This document shows, piece by piece, positions 26,126 to 35,104 of a DNA stretch of 64,000 nt. This DNA is from Actinotignum schaalii_C (GTDB lineage: Bacteria > Actinomycetota > Actinomycetes > Actinomycetales > Actinomycetaceae). Both the position numbers and the translations under genes were made by a program. The notes under the pieces are model-generated. The model was not told where the DNA came from. It saw nothing but the letters and a program-made list of their open reading frames with translations, and did no database searches. Where the stretch lies: contig NZ_JAWUEL010000004.1 in the NCBI RefSeq assembly GCF_034119425.1, positions 38,913-102,912 of the forward strand. Reading direction: 5' to 3'. Numbering within the stretch: the stretch's first letter is position 1; each line of letters begins with the position of its first letter.

Positions 26126-26590
26126 CTCTTCTCTTTCTCGTCACGGGGTGGGTGCGAGATATGCACCTACCCGGTTGGTCATTCGGTTATGAGTCCGCGC
26201 GCGCGCGGCGCAGCTCGGCACGCCTTCGTGCGGCGATGCGGTTGCGGGGGCCCGAGCGCTGGGCGCGGGTGGGACGCCCCACTCGGATAAAAAAATTCAT
26301 GCCCTGACAGGCATGTTTCTCCGGCTAAGCATACCAGCCTTCCGCGGCTTGCAACATTCCCGCGCGTATTCCAAGATTCCACCATGTCACGATCCCACGA
26401 TTCCCTCCCGGTACCCAGCCGTGTTCCACTCCGTTACCACCCCGCGGCAGTGCCCGGAGCATCTTGGTAGAGTAGCGCGGTGAATCGGCCCGGTGACAGC
26501 CGCGCCCATGAGCGCACGTCCACAGGCCCGTATCACTAGCACAAAACCCGCGCGCTAAGCCCAAACGCCAGCTGCGGAAGGAGAAGGATA
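26126..26590. other. 465-base divergent intergenic region between greA and mca
   Basis: No protein gene is supported. On the minus strand, upstream of greA, a 6-bp stem (CATGCC/GGCATG, 26298-26315) is followed by a run of seven T residues (26289-26295), like a weak attenuator or small-RNA terminator. On the plus strand, TAGAGT (26468-26473) lies 6 bases before a GTG that opens a 19-codon frame (26480-26539). This may simply mark the mca promoter. Confidence 0.4.
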
Positions 26591-27493
26591 ATGGACGAAC
26601 GCCGCCTCCTTAGCGTCCATGCCCACCCGGACGATGAATCATCAAAAGGCGCAGCTACCCTGGCTAAATACGCCCGCCTCGGCCGGGTCCGGGTGGTCAC
26701 CTGCACGGGTGGCGAACGCGGGGATATCCTCAATCCTTTATTCGACGCCGCAGCTTTGGCCGGGCGCACCATGGCGCAGCTACGCCGGGAAGAAATGGCG
26801 GCAGCAGCCCGCATTCTCGGTATTGAGCACGTTTTCCTCGGCTTTGTGGATTCCGGACTCCCCGAGGGCTACCCGGACGCGGAGCTGCCCGCCGATAGTT
26901 TCGCTCGGGCCGCGGATACGGATGTACACCGCGCCCTCGTGGCTCAGATCCGCGAATTCCGGCCCCAGGTGGTGACCACCTATGACGAAAACGGCGGCTA
27001 CCCGCATCCCGATCATGTGCGCACCCATACCGCGACCCTCGCGGCGGTGCGGCTGGCGGGAGAGCCGTGCTGGCCGGAGCTGGGTGAGCCCTGGAAGGTC
27101 TCCAAACTTTATTACGACGCCAATCTTTCCTTCACCCGGCTGAGCGCTTTGCACGAAGCGATTCTCGCAGCCGGCCAGGTCAGCCCATTTACGGAGTGGC
27201 TCCAGGAGGCCGCGCAATTCCCGCGCCCGCGGCATGCCGCAAGCACCCGGGTCGGCGTCGTCGCATATTTCCCACTACGTGATGCGGCCATGCGTGCGCA
27301 TGCTTCCCAAATCGACCCGAACGGGCTTTTCTTCGCTGCGCCGCGGGATCTGGAGGCGCAGGTGTGGCCGCACGAGGATTTCTACCTGGCGGCCTCCACC
27401 GTGGGTCCGGCCCCAACGGAGGGCGAAACGGACCTCTTCGCGCGGGTACCCGGACTGGAGAGCGAAGAGCAGGCGGCGGCGCGTTACCGTTAG
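26591..27493 (+). CDS. mca: Mycothiol S-conjugate amidase
   Basis: A 300-residue zinc amidase of the LmbE/PIG-L family that cleaves mycothiol S-conjugates in detoxification. Zinc ligands are in VHAHPDDESSKGAAT (residues 9-23) and in the YPHPDHVRTH region. VVTCTGGERGDILNP and VDSGLPEGYP favour Mca over the deacetylase MshB. The length matches Mca. GAAGGAG precedes the ATG. The greA-mca context is the same as in mycobacteria. It implies that the host makes mycothiol. Its stop codon abuts that of the convergent PPK2 gene. Confidence 0.88.
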   Translation: MDERRLLSVHAHPDDESSKGAATLAKYARLGRVRVVTCTGGERGDILNPLFDAAALAGRTMAQLRREEMAAAARILGIEHVFLGFVDSGLPEGYPDAELPADSFARAADTDVHRALVAQIREFRPQVVTTYDENGGYPHPDHVRTHTATLAAVRLAGEPCWPELGEPWKVSKLYYDANLSFTRLSALHEAILAAGQVSPFTEWLQEAAQFPRPRHAASTRVGVVAYFPLRDAAMRAHASQIDPNGLFFAAPRDLEAQVWPHEDFYLAASTVGPAPTEGETDLFARVPGLESEEQAAARYR

Positions 27494-28528
27494 TTACTGC
27501 CCGTTCCCCACCCGTTCCCCGGCATCTTTGCGGGCGTCTTGCGTGATGAGCTTTTCCACGCCGTTGCGGTAATCCTCGGATTCAGCGGCGACATCCTCGG
27601 CCTCCGCACGGAGTTCTTCCACGGAGAGCTGCGCGGTGTGGCGGGGCATGGTGGCGAGCACCTGCGCGGCCTGGGTACGCGGATCCCAGCGGACCTCCGG
27701 CCAGCGCGGAGCCAGCCCGGCCAGCGCCTGGGCGAGGAGCTCGGTTACCGCGAGCCGCGCGAACCATTTACGATCTGCCGGCACCGCGTACCACGGGGCA
27801 TATTCCGTGGAGGTACGTTCGAACATCGCCTGGTAGGCATCCATATAGGCGGGCCACTGGGCGCGCGCGGCCACATCGGAAGGCGAATACTTCCAGTGCT
27901 TATCGCGGCGCGCCAGCCGGCGCAGCAGCCGGAAACCCTGTTCCTCATAGCCGATAAGCAGGGCCACCTTGACGAGCGTATATCCAGCATCCACGAGTTC
28001 ACGTTCGAACTCATTGATTTTTTCGTACCGCTCCTCAATTTCCGCGGGAGTGGCCAGCTCATCTACCTTCCCGACCAGCACATCTTCATAATGCGAGCGA
28101 TCAAAAACCCCGATCATCCCGGCCGGTGGTAGCGCACGCCGAATCCGCCACAGGAAATCGTGGGAGAGTTCCTCCGCGGTGGGTACCCCGAAAGACCGGA
28201 GATGCACGCCCTGCGGATCGACCATCCCGAGCACATGCCGGCAAATACCGCCCTTACCTGCGGTATCCATCCCCTGCACGATGAGCAGCACTCGCCGCTC
28301 GCCGCCCTGACGCGCTTCGGCATAGAGCCGTTCTTGCAGCTCCGCAAGGAGCTTCCCGCGCTCCTTCATGGTTGCTTTCCCGGCCTTTTTATCCCCGTGC
28401 CAGCCAGGTGTGGATCCGGTAGCAACGGAGGCGATCTGAAAACCAGCCCGGATTTGCAGCGCAATACCGGGTGCCGTGGTCCAGCTACTTTCCCGGTCTC
28501 GCGCTTCCGCGTTTTTCTTTGTGCTCAT
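27494..28528 (-). CDS. Polyphosphate kinase 2 family protein
   Basis: A 344-residue PPK2-type enzyme that transfers phosphate between polyphosphate and nucleotides. Walker A-like QGMDTAGKGGICRHV, the FDRSHYEDVLVGKV Walker B region, and the basic lid segment RRLARRDKHWKYSPSD are all visible. Whether AMP, ADP or NMP is the acceptor cannot be told. The ATG at 28528 is chosen because AGGAG lies 7 bases upstream; the frame is open further to 28573. The gene ends immediately against mca with no intervening base. Confidence 0.9.
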   Translation of the reverse strand: MSTKKNAEARDRESSWTTAPGIALQIRAGFQIASVATGSTPGWHGDKKAGKATMKERGKLLAELQERLYAEARQGGERRVLLIVQGMDTAGKGGICRHVLGMVDPQGVHLRSFGVPTAEELSHDFLWRIRRALPPAGMIGVFDRSHYEDVLVGKVDELATPAEIEERYEKINEFERELVDAGYTLVKVALLIGYEEQGFRLLRRLARRDKHWKYSPSDVAARAQWPAYMDAYQAMFERTSTEYAPWYAVPADRKWFARLAVTELLAQALAGLAPRWPEVRWDPRTQAAQVLATMPRHTAQLSVEELRAEAEDVAAESEDYRNGVEKLITQDARKDAGERVGNGQ

Positions 28529-28682
28529 TTTCGCTCCTGTGCCTGAGAGGTTTCGTGTGGTGCTGCGCACCATTCTAGCGGGGGTACGACGTCGCCCGCG
28601 CCCCTGCGGGCCGCGGGGAGCGGGCGACGGGCTTGGCTAGCCGTTGGTGCCGAGGTGGCCGGCCCCACTGCGCTGCCCGGAT

Positions 28683-29468
28683 TTATGAGACGACAGCAAA
28701 GAGGGTAAGCCAGACCGCCACCGCGTGGCAGGCGTAACCCGCCACTGTTCCGGAATGGAAGAATTCGTGGAATCCCCAGGTGCGCGGCCAGGGATTGGGC
28801 CAGCGGAAAGCGTAGGCGAGCGCACCTACTGTGTAGCAGATCCCGCCGGCAATGATGAGCCAGACGATAGCCGGGCCACCGGCTTCCCACATATCGGGGA
28901 GGAACCAGATGGCCACCCATCCGAGCGCAATATAGAGGGGAACGTACAGCCAGCGCGGTGCCGCCGGCCAGAAATTGGAAAGCGCAATCCCGCCGAGCGC
29001 CCCGCTCCACACAATGGCCAGTACCAGCGCGGCGGTGCCGCCCGGTAGCAGGGCAAGGGAGAGCGGGGTGTAGGTTCCGGCGATGAGCAAGAAAATATTC
29101 GAGTGATCCAGGCGCCGCAAAATAGCGTGCACTTTCGGCCCCCACGAACCCAGGTGATATACCGCAGAGTGCCCGAATAGCACGACGGCGCTCAGCCCGA
29201 ACACGATGACTCCGATGGTGAGGGCGGCAGTGGGCGCGAAAACTATTTGCACGATCATATTTGCCAGCGCGAGTGGGGCAATAATGGCGTGCTGCCAGCC
29301 GCGCAGAGCCGGTTTCGGGAGTACGGATGCGGGTAGCGAAGGTAAATTGTGCGCTGCCCGGGGCCGCCTTGCTGGGGTACGAGAGTCCCGGTTTTTCTTT
29401 TCGCCACGTGGTGGCTGAGAGAGGGTATCCGCGTGGCGTTCGCTAGTGGCGTGACAAGGACGGGTCAT
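28683..29468 (-). CDS. Haemolysin III / TrhA (PAQR-like) membrane protein
   Basis: A 261-residue seven-transmembrane protein of the haemolysin III/YqfA (PAQR) family. Conserved features are the SAVYHLGSWGPKVHAILRRLDHSNIF segment, the AGTYTPLSL motif and the C-terminal WGFHEFFHSGTVAGYACH, whose histidines form the family's putative metal site. Residues 1-50 are a hydrophilic leader. The ATG at 29468 is preceded by GAGGAG. Its position opposite a short uppS after mca is also seen in mycobacteria. Confidence 0.88.
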   Translation of the reverse strand: MTRPCHATSERHADTLSQPPRGEKKNRDSRTPARRPRAAHNLPSLPASVLPKPALRGWQHAIIAPLALANMIVQIVFAPTAALTIGVIVFGLSAVVLFGHSAVYHLGSWGPKVHAILRRLDHSNIFLLIAGTYTPLSLALLPGGTAALVLAIVWSGALGGIALSNFWPAAPRWLYVPLYIALGWVAIWFLPDMWEAGGPAIVWLIIAGGICYTVGALAYAFRWPNPWPRTWGFHEFFHSGTVAGYACHAVAVWLTLFAVVS

Positions 29469-29774
29469 GGTGCTCCTCACGTGGTCGGTGAATACCTCCG
29501 GGATGTCCGAAGATCAACAAACGCGGCGGTGGGCAAGGCGGGAGGTGTGGCTCCGGTTCGCCGCACCGCTTTGAGTCGCTGGCGCAAGTGTACGCCCCTT
29601 CCCTGAATATTTTCCGGGTATCTTTTCCTGTTCCCCCAGGATGGGCGGGCTACAGTTAAACGGTTAGGCATCTGGTTGCGCGGCTCGGCTCCGGTTTTGA
29701 CGGGGTGCGGCTCGAGTGCAGCCTTGCCGGGCGCGGCTCGTGCCACAGTGGCTAGAACGAGGGAGGGGAACAGC

Positions 29775-30536
29775 GTGGGAATGTCATCATGGCTCTACGC
29801 AGCCTATGAGCGCCGCTTGGTGCGTGAGCTTTCCGGGAAGCGTATGCCGCAGCATGTGGCAATTATGCTGGACGGAAACCGCCGTTGGGCGCGGGAACTG
29901 GGCGAATCTGCTACCTTCGGTCACCGGGCGGGGGCTGAGCGTATCGCTGAAGTCCTCGGTTGGTGTGAAGACGCTGGTATTGAGGTGGTGACCCTGTGGT
30001 TGCTCTCCACGGATAATCTTTCCCGGGCAGCCGAAGAAGTGGGTCCGCTACTGAGCATCATCTGTGAAACTGTCGAAAATCTGGCGCGCTCTAGCCGTTT
30101 CCGCCTGGTGGCGGTGGGGAATCTCGATCTTCTTAGTGAGGAATATGCCCAGCGCCTGCGTGCCGCGGCCGCGAGTACCGAAGCCTGTACCGGTTTACAT
30201 GTGAATATTGCGGTGGGCTACGGCGGGCGTCAAGAAATTACCGACGCGGTGCGTTCCTACCTGCGCGACGAAGCAGCAGCCGGGCGTAGCCTCGCGGAGG
30301 TTGCCGAAGATTTTTCCCTCGCGGATATTACCGATCATCTTTATACCCGTGGCCAACCGGATCCTGACCTGGTGATTCGCACGAGCGGGGAGCAGCGCAT
30401 GAGCGGTTTTATGCTCTGGCAGTCCGTGCACACCGAACTCTATTTCTGTGAAACCTACTGGCCGGATTTCCGGCGCGTGGATTTCTTGCGGGCCCTGCGT
30501 GACTATACGCAGCGTGATCGACGCCGCGGGCGCTAG
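29775..30536 (+). CDS. uppS: Isoprenyl (cis-prenyl) diphosphate synthase, UppS family
   Basis: A 253-residue cis-prenyltransferase that makes the polyprenyl carrier for cell-wall assembly or a short Z-prenyl precursor. The catalytic Asp lies in IMLDGNRRWAREL (D33), with FGHRAG, VTLWLLSTDNLSR, NIAVGYGGRQEI, and the C-terminal PDLVIRTSGEQRMSGFMLWQ. GTG 29775 is chosen because GAGGGGAA lies just upstream; ATG 29781 is the alternative. The neighbourhood parallels the mycobacterial Z-FPP synthase locus, so a short-chain product is possible. TACAGT at 29651-29656 may be its -10 element. Confidence 0.92.
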   Translation: MGMSSWLYAAYERRLVRELSGKRMPQHVAIMLDGNRRWARELGESATFGHRAGAERIAEVLGWCEDAGIEVVTLWLLSTDNLSRAAEEVGPLLSIICETVENLARSSRFRLVAVGNLDLLSEEYAQRLRAAAASTEACTGLHVNIAVGYGGRQEITDAVRSYLRDEAAAGRSLAEVAEDFSLADITDHLYTRGQPDPDLVIRTSGEQRMSGFMLWQSVHTELYFCETYWPDFRRVDFLRALRDYTQRDRRRGR

Positions 30537-30596
30537 GCCGGGCGCTACAAAATCAAGCTCTTATAACACCGTGGCGCCTATGCCCGTTGAAGCGCG

Positions 30597-31601
30597 CTAA
30601 ATTAGACCTTCGCGGCTCTGGTATTCGAAGAAGCCTTCGCTGAGTTCATTGCGGGTGAGCGGTTCCCAGCCTGCATGTGCGGTCATGAGGCTGCGCGCGG
30701 TGGTGGCGAAAGCACCCACGGTGTACAGGTGGGACATGGACATGGTGGCGAGTCCGGGGCTGGCTTCCCGCCCGAGCAGACTCACCCGGTCCAGGGTATC
30801 GATGGTGGTGGCTATAAAAGCGCTCCGAGCTCCCGCAACATCCACAAAGGGGCGCGGGAGGGAAGCTACGTGGAGGCGGTCACCCGAGGCGGTGATCATG
30901 AGCGCGGCACCGTCCTCAAGAAGAATAGCTACGAGCCGCGGCCCGAAACTGAACCAGTGTTCGGCCACCGCGGCGAACTCATTTTCGGGGCCGCTGATAC
31001 CGTAGAGAAGCCGGATGTCTTTTGAGGTTGCGACGACGACGTCACTCAGCTGCAAGAAACTTTCGGCTTGGATACGGACCCGATCCAGGTTGCGGGCCCG
31101 GGGGTGGCGCAGTGCCGGCGAGTAGATGATGGTGGAGGTGGATCGGCACACCCGCAGCCATTCGCGGACGGTGTGGGCTGCGGGCATGGCATGGCAGGCG
31201 TCTCCACCGAAAGTAGTGGCCGAGGGGCTGAAGAGATCAAAATCTAGTTTGCGGGCGCCACGTTCCGGAGCCGGCAAAATATCCCAGCTTTCTTCCGGAT
31301 CTCCGTGTCCCTCCCCGTAATGAGCTTCGGTGAAAGCAGCCGGGGGTGGGGTGGTCAAGCCGGAGGTGAGAGCGGCGCTGGCCGGAGGTGAAGCGGGGCG
31401 CAAGAGGAGCTCCACGCCGTGCTCGGCGGCGTAATCACGCACGACCTGCGGATCGGAGGCTTCGGAGATATCGGTGACCATCCGCACTTCGCGCGCCAGG
31501 TGGGCTAGATTAACCGCCACCTTGAACATGGTACCGGCACGAAAAGGGGTTTCCTGTTCGCGCTGGTTGGCGATGGCATCGCCAATGACAAGAACTGTCA
31601 T
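30597..31601 (-). CDS. PfkB-fold carbohydrate kinase-like protein, probably catalytically impaired
   Basis: A 334-residue protein with the outline of a ribokinase/PfkB sugar kinase (start VLVIGDAIAN, a mid-region VVVATSKDIRLLYG, and a C-terminal domain). The PfkB signature DxxGAGDxF reads DVAGARSAF (residues 254-262), so the catalytic Asp of GAGD is Ser and the anion-hole Gly is Arg. I would not assign kinase activity. It is the last gene of the xseA-xseB operon, overlapping the xseB stop by 4 bases (ATGA). The role is unknown. Confidence 0.65.
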   Translation of the reverse strand: MTVLVIGDAIANQREQETPFRAGTMFKVAVNLAHLAREVRMVTDISEASDPQVVRDYAAEHGVELLLRPASPPASAALTSGLTTPPPAAFTEAHYGEGHGDPEESWDILPAPERGARKLDFDLFSPSATTFGGDACHAMPAAHTVREWLRVCRSTSTIIYSPALRHPRARNLDRVRIQAESFLQLSDVVVATSKDIRLLYGISGPENEFAAVAEHWFSFGPRLVAILLEDGAALMITASGDRLHVASLPRPFVDVAGARSAFIATTIDTLDRVSLLGREASPGLATMSMSHLYTVGAFATTARSLMTAHAGWEPLTRNELSEGFFEYQSREGLI

Positions 31602-32368
31602 GCGAAATCCTCGGGGTGGCGGGTGAGTGGGGTGGTATCAAGACCCGTTCCGTCCGCGAATTCTTCCGGGTCGAAATCGTCATCATCGCCGGCCGGCGGG
31701 TTCGCAACGGAAGGCTGCTGGGGAGCGGTGGCGCCATCGGGTGCGCCGGCGGGAGCTACCGCACCGCGTTGGGTAGCGGGGGCTGATGCGGCCTCGGGTA
31801 CGGGTTGAGGAGCTGCCTGAATAGCCGGTACATCTTCGGCGCGTACTTCGCGTACCGCTTCCCGTAGGGCAGCCACCCGGTCTTCTTTAGATGCCTGCGG
31901 TGGGATAGCGGGCGCGGGTGCCTGATAGCCGCCTGCTTGTACCGCGGCCGACGGGGCTTGATGAGTGGGAGCGGTAGGCAGAGCAGGGGTTCCTGTGCTT
32001 CTTGCCGGCCCCGCGGCCTGGGCTGGAGCGGTAACCGAGCTAGTCGAGTCGGAGAGATCCGCGAGGCTTTCGCCGCGTTCGGCTGCATCAATACGGGCCG
32101 CAGCGCCATCAAGCCAGCTCTGGCAGTGGCGGGCCAGAGATTCCCCTACCTCCCACAGTCGCAGGGATTCTTCGAGAGGAATGGAGCCCTGCTCCAGGCG
32201 GGAAACAATATCGACAAGTCGGGCCCGGGCTTCTTCGTAGTTGAGGGTAGCCACGCGCGCCTCAATATCTTCGCGCGGGCGGGGTACGGATGCGCCTGAT
32301 GCGTGGGGTGAGTCTGGCGCTGGTGCCGGGGGTGCGAATCCCTCAGGAGTGGTTCCCTTAGCTACCAT
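31598..32368 (-). CDS. xseB: Exodeoxyribonuclease VII small subunit with long C-terminal extension
   Basis: The XseB domain (about residues 38-102) is clear: YEEARARLVDIVSRLEQGSI, PLEESLRLWEVGESLARHCQ. XseB is normally about 80 residues. Here a 38-residue leader and an extra roughly 150-residue Ala/Pro/Gln/Asp-rich tail, presumably disordered, bring it to 256. It binds the large subunit to form ExoVII, which degrades single-stranded DNA from both ends. It overlaps xseA by 11 bases and the PfkB-like gene by 4. Confidence 0.88.
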   Translation of the reverse strand: MVAKGTTPEGFAPPAPAPDSPHASGASVPRPREDIEARVATLNYEEARARLVDIVSRLEQGSIPLEESLRLWEVGESLARHCQSWLDGAAARIDAAERGESLADLSDSTSSVTAPAQAAGPARSTGTPALPTAPTHQAPSAAVQAGGYQAPAPAIPPQASKEDRVAALREAVREVRAEDVPAIQAAPQPVPEAASAPATQRGAVAPAGAPDGATAPQQPSVANPPAGDDDDFDPEEFADGTGLDTTPLTRHPEDFA

Positions 32369-33611
32369 GCGCGCTCCCTTTCACTTCGAGATGGAGGGCC
32401 CCGGCGGCCAAAATGGCACGCAGGTGTTCTCCGATTTGGACGTCGTTTTCTTGTGAGACTACTCTGTTGTCCCCGCTTAGGATAACCGAATACCCGCGTT
32501 GCAGTGTTGCCTGGGGTGAGAGGGCCCGCAGCTGGGAAAGAAGTGAGGAGATATCTTGGGAGCTGGAAGCCATATCGCGCCGGATATGGGCCCGCAGCCA
32601 GGAGCGCAACGACTGGATATCCTGTTCGCGCACTTCCACCATAGTTCGGGGGCGGGCCAGGACGGGTCGGGCGCGTAATGCTTCGAGTTCTTTGGTGGCA
32701 CGGTCGAGTCGATGGCGCATACCCTGGCGCAAGCGGCGCACGGCTGCCTGTACCCCTTCACGTTCAGCTTCCCGATCCGGAACGATGCGCTTGGCGGCAT
32801 CCGTGGGCGTGGAAGCTCGTAGATCTGCCACGTAGTCACTGATGGGATTATCGCCTTCATGCCCGATAGCGGAGACCACCGGAGTGTGGGTAGCCGCAAT
32901 AGCACGCACGAGGTGCTCATCGGAGAAGGGGAGGAGGTCTTCCACGGACCCGCCCCCGCGCGCTAGCACAATCACATCCACTCCCGGGTGGGCATCTAGC
33001 TCGCGCAGGGCCGGAATCATCTGGGCCACGGCATCCCGGCCCTGTACTGCTACTTCGCGCACCTCGAAACGTACCCCGGGCCAGCGCAGCGAGGCGTTAA
33101 TAATGACATCCTCTTTCGCTTTGGTATTGCGCCCCACGATAAGACCCACCGTGCGGGGTAGGAAGGGGAGGGGCTTTTTACGTTCCGGTGCAAACAGTCC
33201 TTCGGAAGCGAGTTTGGCTTTCAGAGCCTCCAAACGCGCGAGAATATCACCCACCCCAACGGGGCGGATTTCCTGTGCCCACAGGGATAGCGAGCCATTG
33301 CCGGTATAAAAATCGGGAACGGCCCACACCACCACCCGACTTCCGGAAGTGACGGTTGCGGGAAGTAGGTGGCTGAGTATTTTAACCGTCATAGAGACGT
33401 TTTCTTCCAAATCCCGCAAGGTGAGGAACTGGACTTTTGCTCCGGGGCGGCGCTGGAGGGTAATGACTTCGCCTTCCACCCATAACCGCGACATTTTCGC
33501 CACATATTCCCGGATTTTTACCGAGAGCAGGCGTAGCGGCCACGGGCGATCCGGTGTTGTCTGCGCAGCCCGTTGCGGCAGGGTTGCGGGTACCGGAGTT
33601 GTTGAAGCCAT
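32358..33611 (-). CDS. xseA: Exodeoxyribonuclease VII large subunit
   Basis: A 417-residue catalytic subunit of ExoVII. An N-terminal OB-fold (VEGEVITLQRRPGAKVQFLTLRD) is followed by the nuclease domain with VGLIVGRNTKAKEDV, DVIVLARGGGSVEDLLPFSDE and VSAIGHEGDNPISDYVADLRASTPTDAAK, and then a C-terminal helical region ending in LQRGYSVI. The length is normal. It is the first gene of an overlapping three-gene unit (xseA-xseB-PfkB-like). Confidence 0.96.
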   Translation of the reverse strand: MASTTPVPATLPQRAAQTTPDRPWPLRLLSVKIREYVAKMSRLWVEGEVITLQRRPGAKVQFLTLRDLEENVSMTVKILSHLLPATVTSGSRVVVWAVPDFYTGNGSLSLWAQEIRPVGVGDILARLEALKAKLASEGLFAPERKKPLPFLPRTVGLIVGRNTKAKEDVIINASLRWPGVRFEVREVAVQGRDAVAQMIPALRELDAHPGVDVIVLARGGGSVEDLLPFSDEHLVRAIAATHTPVVSAIGHEGDNPISDYVADLRASTPTDAAKRIVPDREAEREGVQAAVRRLRQGMRHRLDRATKELEALRARPVLARPRTMVEVREQDIQSLRSWLRAHIRRDMASSSQDISSLLSQLRALSPQATLQRGYSVILSGDNRVVSQENDVQIGEHLRAILAAGALHLEVKGSAHGS

Positions 33612-33644
33612 ATCAGTTATCGTGCCATGTTTTGCCCCGCACTG

Positions 33645-34910
33645 CTACGGGACAATCCGTGTTTCGTGATCATCTTCGCCGTCGAGTGCTTCGCGCAGCC
33701 CAGCATCGTGGAAGCGTTTGACCTGACCTTCTTCCGCAGCAATGGTTGGTGGGGTAGAAAAATCGGCATCTAGGCTTTCCAGGCGGCGCGCGGTGACCAA
33801 TACGCGCGAATCGAAAGAGGAGAGCGCGGAATTGTAGTTTTTGACCGCTGAGGTGAGAGAGTTCCCGAGCTTTTCCAAGTGGCCGGCCACCACCCGGAGC
33901 CGATCCGTCATTTCCCGCCCGAGCGTAATAATATGTCCGGCTTCTTCACTGATCTTGCTGGAGGCCCACAGTGTTGCCACGGTGCGCAGCAGCGCCAGGA
34001 GCGAGGCTGGGGAAGCGGGGACCACCCCGAGGGCCAAGGCATCTTCCAGGAGCGGGGGATCTTCCCGCAGCGCCTCCGCGAGCAGTGATTCTCCCGGAAG
34101 GAACATAATCGTGAGCCGAGGTGACCCTGGGAAAAGTGCGGGGTAATCCCTTTTAGCCAGCGCGTTTACGTGGGAACGCACCGCCTTGGCGTGCTGTTTG
34201 AGGAGATCGTGGCGCCGCGCGATTTCCTCCGCCGTGGTAGCCGGGGCGGCCTGTGCCTGGAGCATAGCGGTGAGGGGAACCTTGGCATCGAGAGGGAGAT
34301 GTGCGCCGCCGGGCAAGTGGATAACCATATCCGGGCGCGCAAGCCCGGCACCGCTACCGTGCCCGCTGCCTGCACGTGAAGCAACCTGCTCGGAAAAATC
34401 AACGTGGGGGAGCATCCCGGCGGCTTCCACCACCCGGCGTAATTCCACTTCACCCCACATTCCTCGCGCCGAGGTGGAGCTCAGCGCCCCGCGCAGCGCC
34501 TGGGTGGCCCGCGCGAGATCTTCCTGGGTGCGGGCCGCCGCGGTGAGCTGGGTGCGGATTTCGGTGCGCTGTTCACCTTGGAGGACCTGCACATCACGGA
34601 CCCGCTGCTCCATCACCGTGAGCTGTTGGGTAATAGGTGCCAGGGAACGCAAAATGTTGTTATCTGTTTTAGCCCTGGCGATGAGCCCGTTATTTTCCTC
34701 CTCTAAACGATCCGAGCGGGCCTGGGCGGCCGCCAAGTGCGCCCGCACCGCCCCGGCATCGCGCTGCGCCTCCTCTAGTTGGTGGCGCACCCGCGCTAGC
34801 TCCCGCGCCGAAACTGCGCCACCCAAGCGCACTCGCGCGCTCAAGAAACCCAAGGCGAAACACGCGCATCCCACCGCGATAAGAGCACCTATAACAATCG
34901 AGATATCCAT
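33645..34910 (-). CDS. rmuC: DNA recombination protein RmuC family
   Basis: A 421-residue protein with one N-terminal membrane segment (about residues 2-25), a coiled coil (about 40-140) and the RmuC nuclease-like domain (SARGMWGEVELRRVVEAAGM, MVIHLPGGAHLPLDAKVPL, FLPGESLLAEALRED). RmuC limits recombination between short inverted repeats and processes DNA structures in an unclear way. I chose the ATG at 34910; the frame extends to 35036, but the added residues are not family-like. No strong Shine-Dalgarno sequence is visible. Confidence 0.9.
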   Translation of the reverse strand: MDISIVIGALIAVGCACFALGFLSARVRLGGAVSARELARVRHQLEEAQRDAGAVRAHLAAAQARSDRLEEENNGLIARAKTDNNILRSLAPITQQLTVMEQRVRDVQVLQGEQRTEIRTQLTAAARTQEDLARATQALRGALSSTSARGMWGEVELRRVVEAAGMLPHVDFSEQVASRAGSGHGSGAGLARPDMVIHLPGGAHLPLDAKVPLTAMLQAQAAPATTAEEIARRHDLLKQHAKAVRSHVNALAKRDYPALFPGSPRLTIMFLPGESLLAEALREDPPLLEDALALGVVPASPASLLALLRTVATLWASSKISEEAGHIITLGREMTDRLRVVAGHLEKLGNSLTSAVKNYNSALSSFDSRVLVTARRLESLDADFSTPPTIAAEEGQVKRFHDAGLREALDGEDDHETRIVP

Positions 34911-35104
34911 AGCGGTATTCAAACACCCGCCTACGACAGAAAAATGGGAGGGAAGCGCGCTGGCGTCGTCGCCCCTTGTTCCACGTGACAGACTTTGATA
35001 GCTTTCAAGGTAGCGGAACACAGCACATCTCATCACAAAAAATTAGGGCTAACGTCACCGCTGGTGGTGCCGTGAAGAAGCGGCACCGGGAAGAAAGGAA
35101 CACC

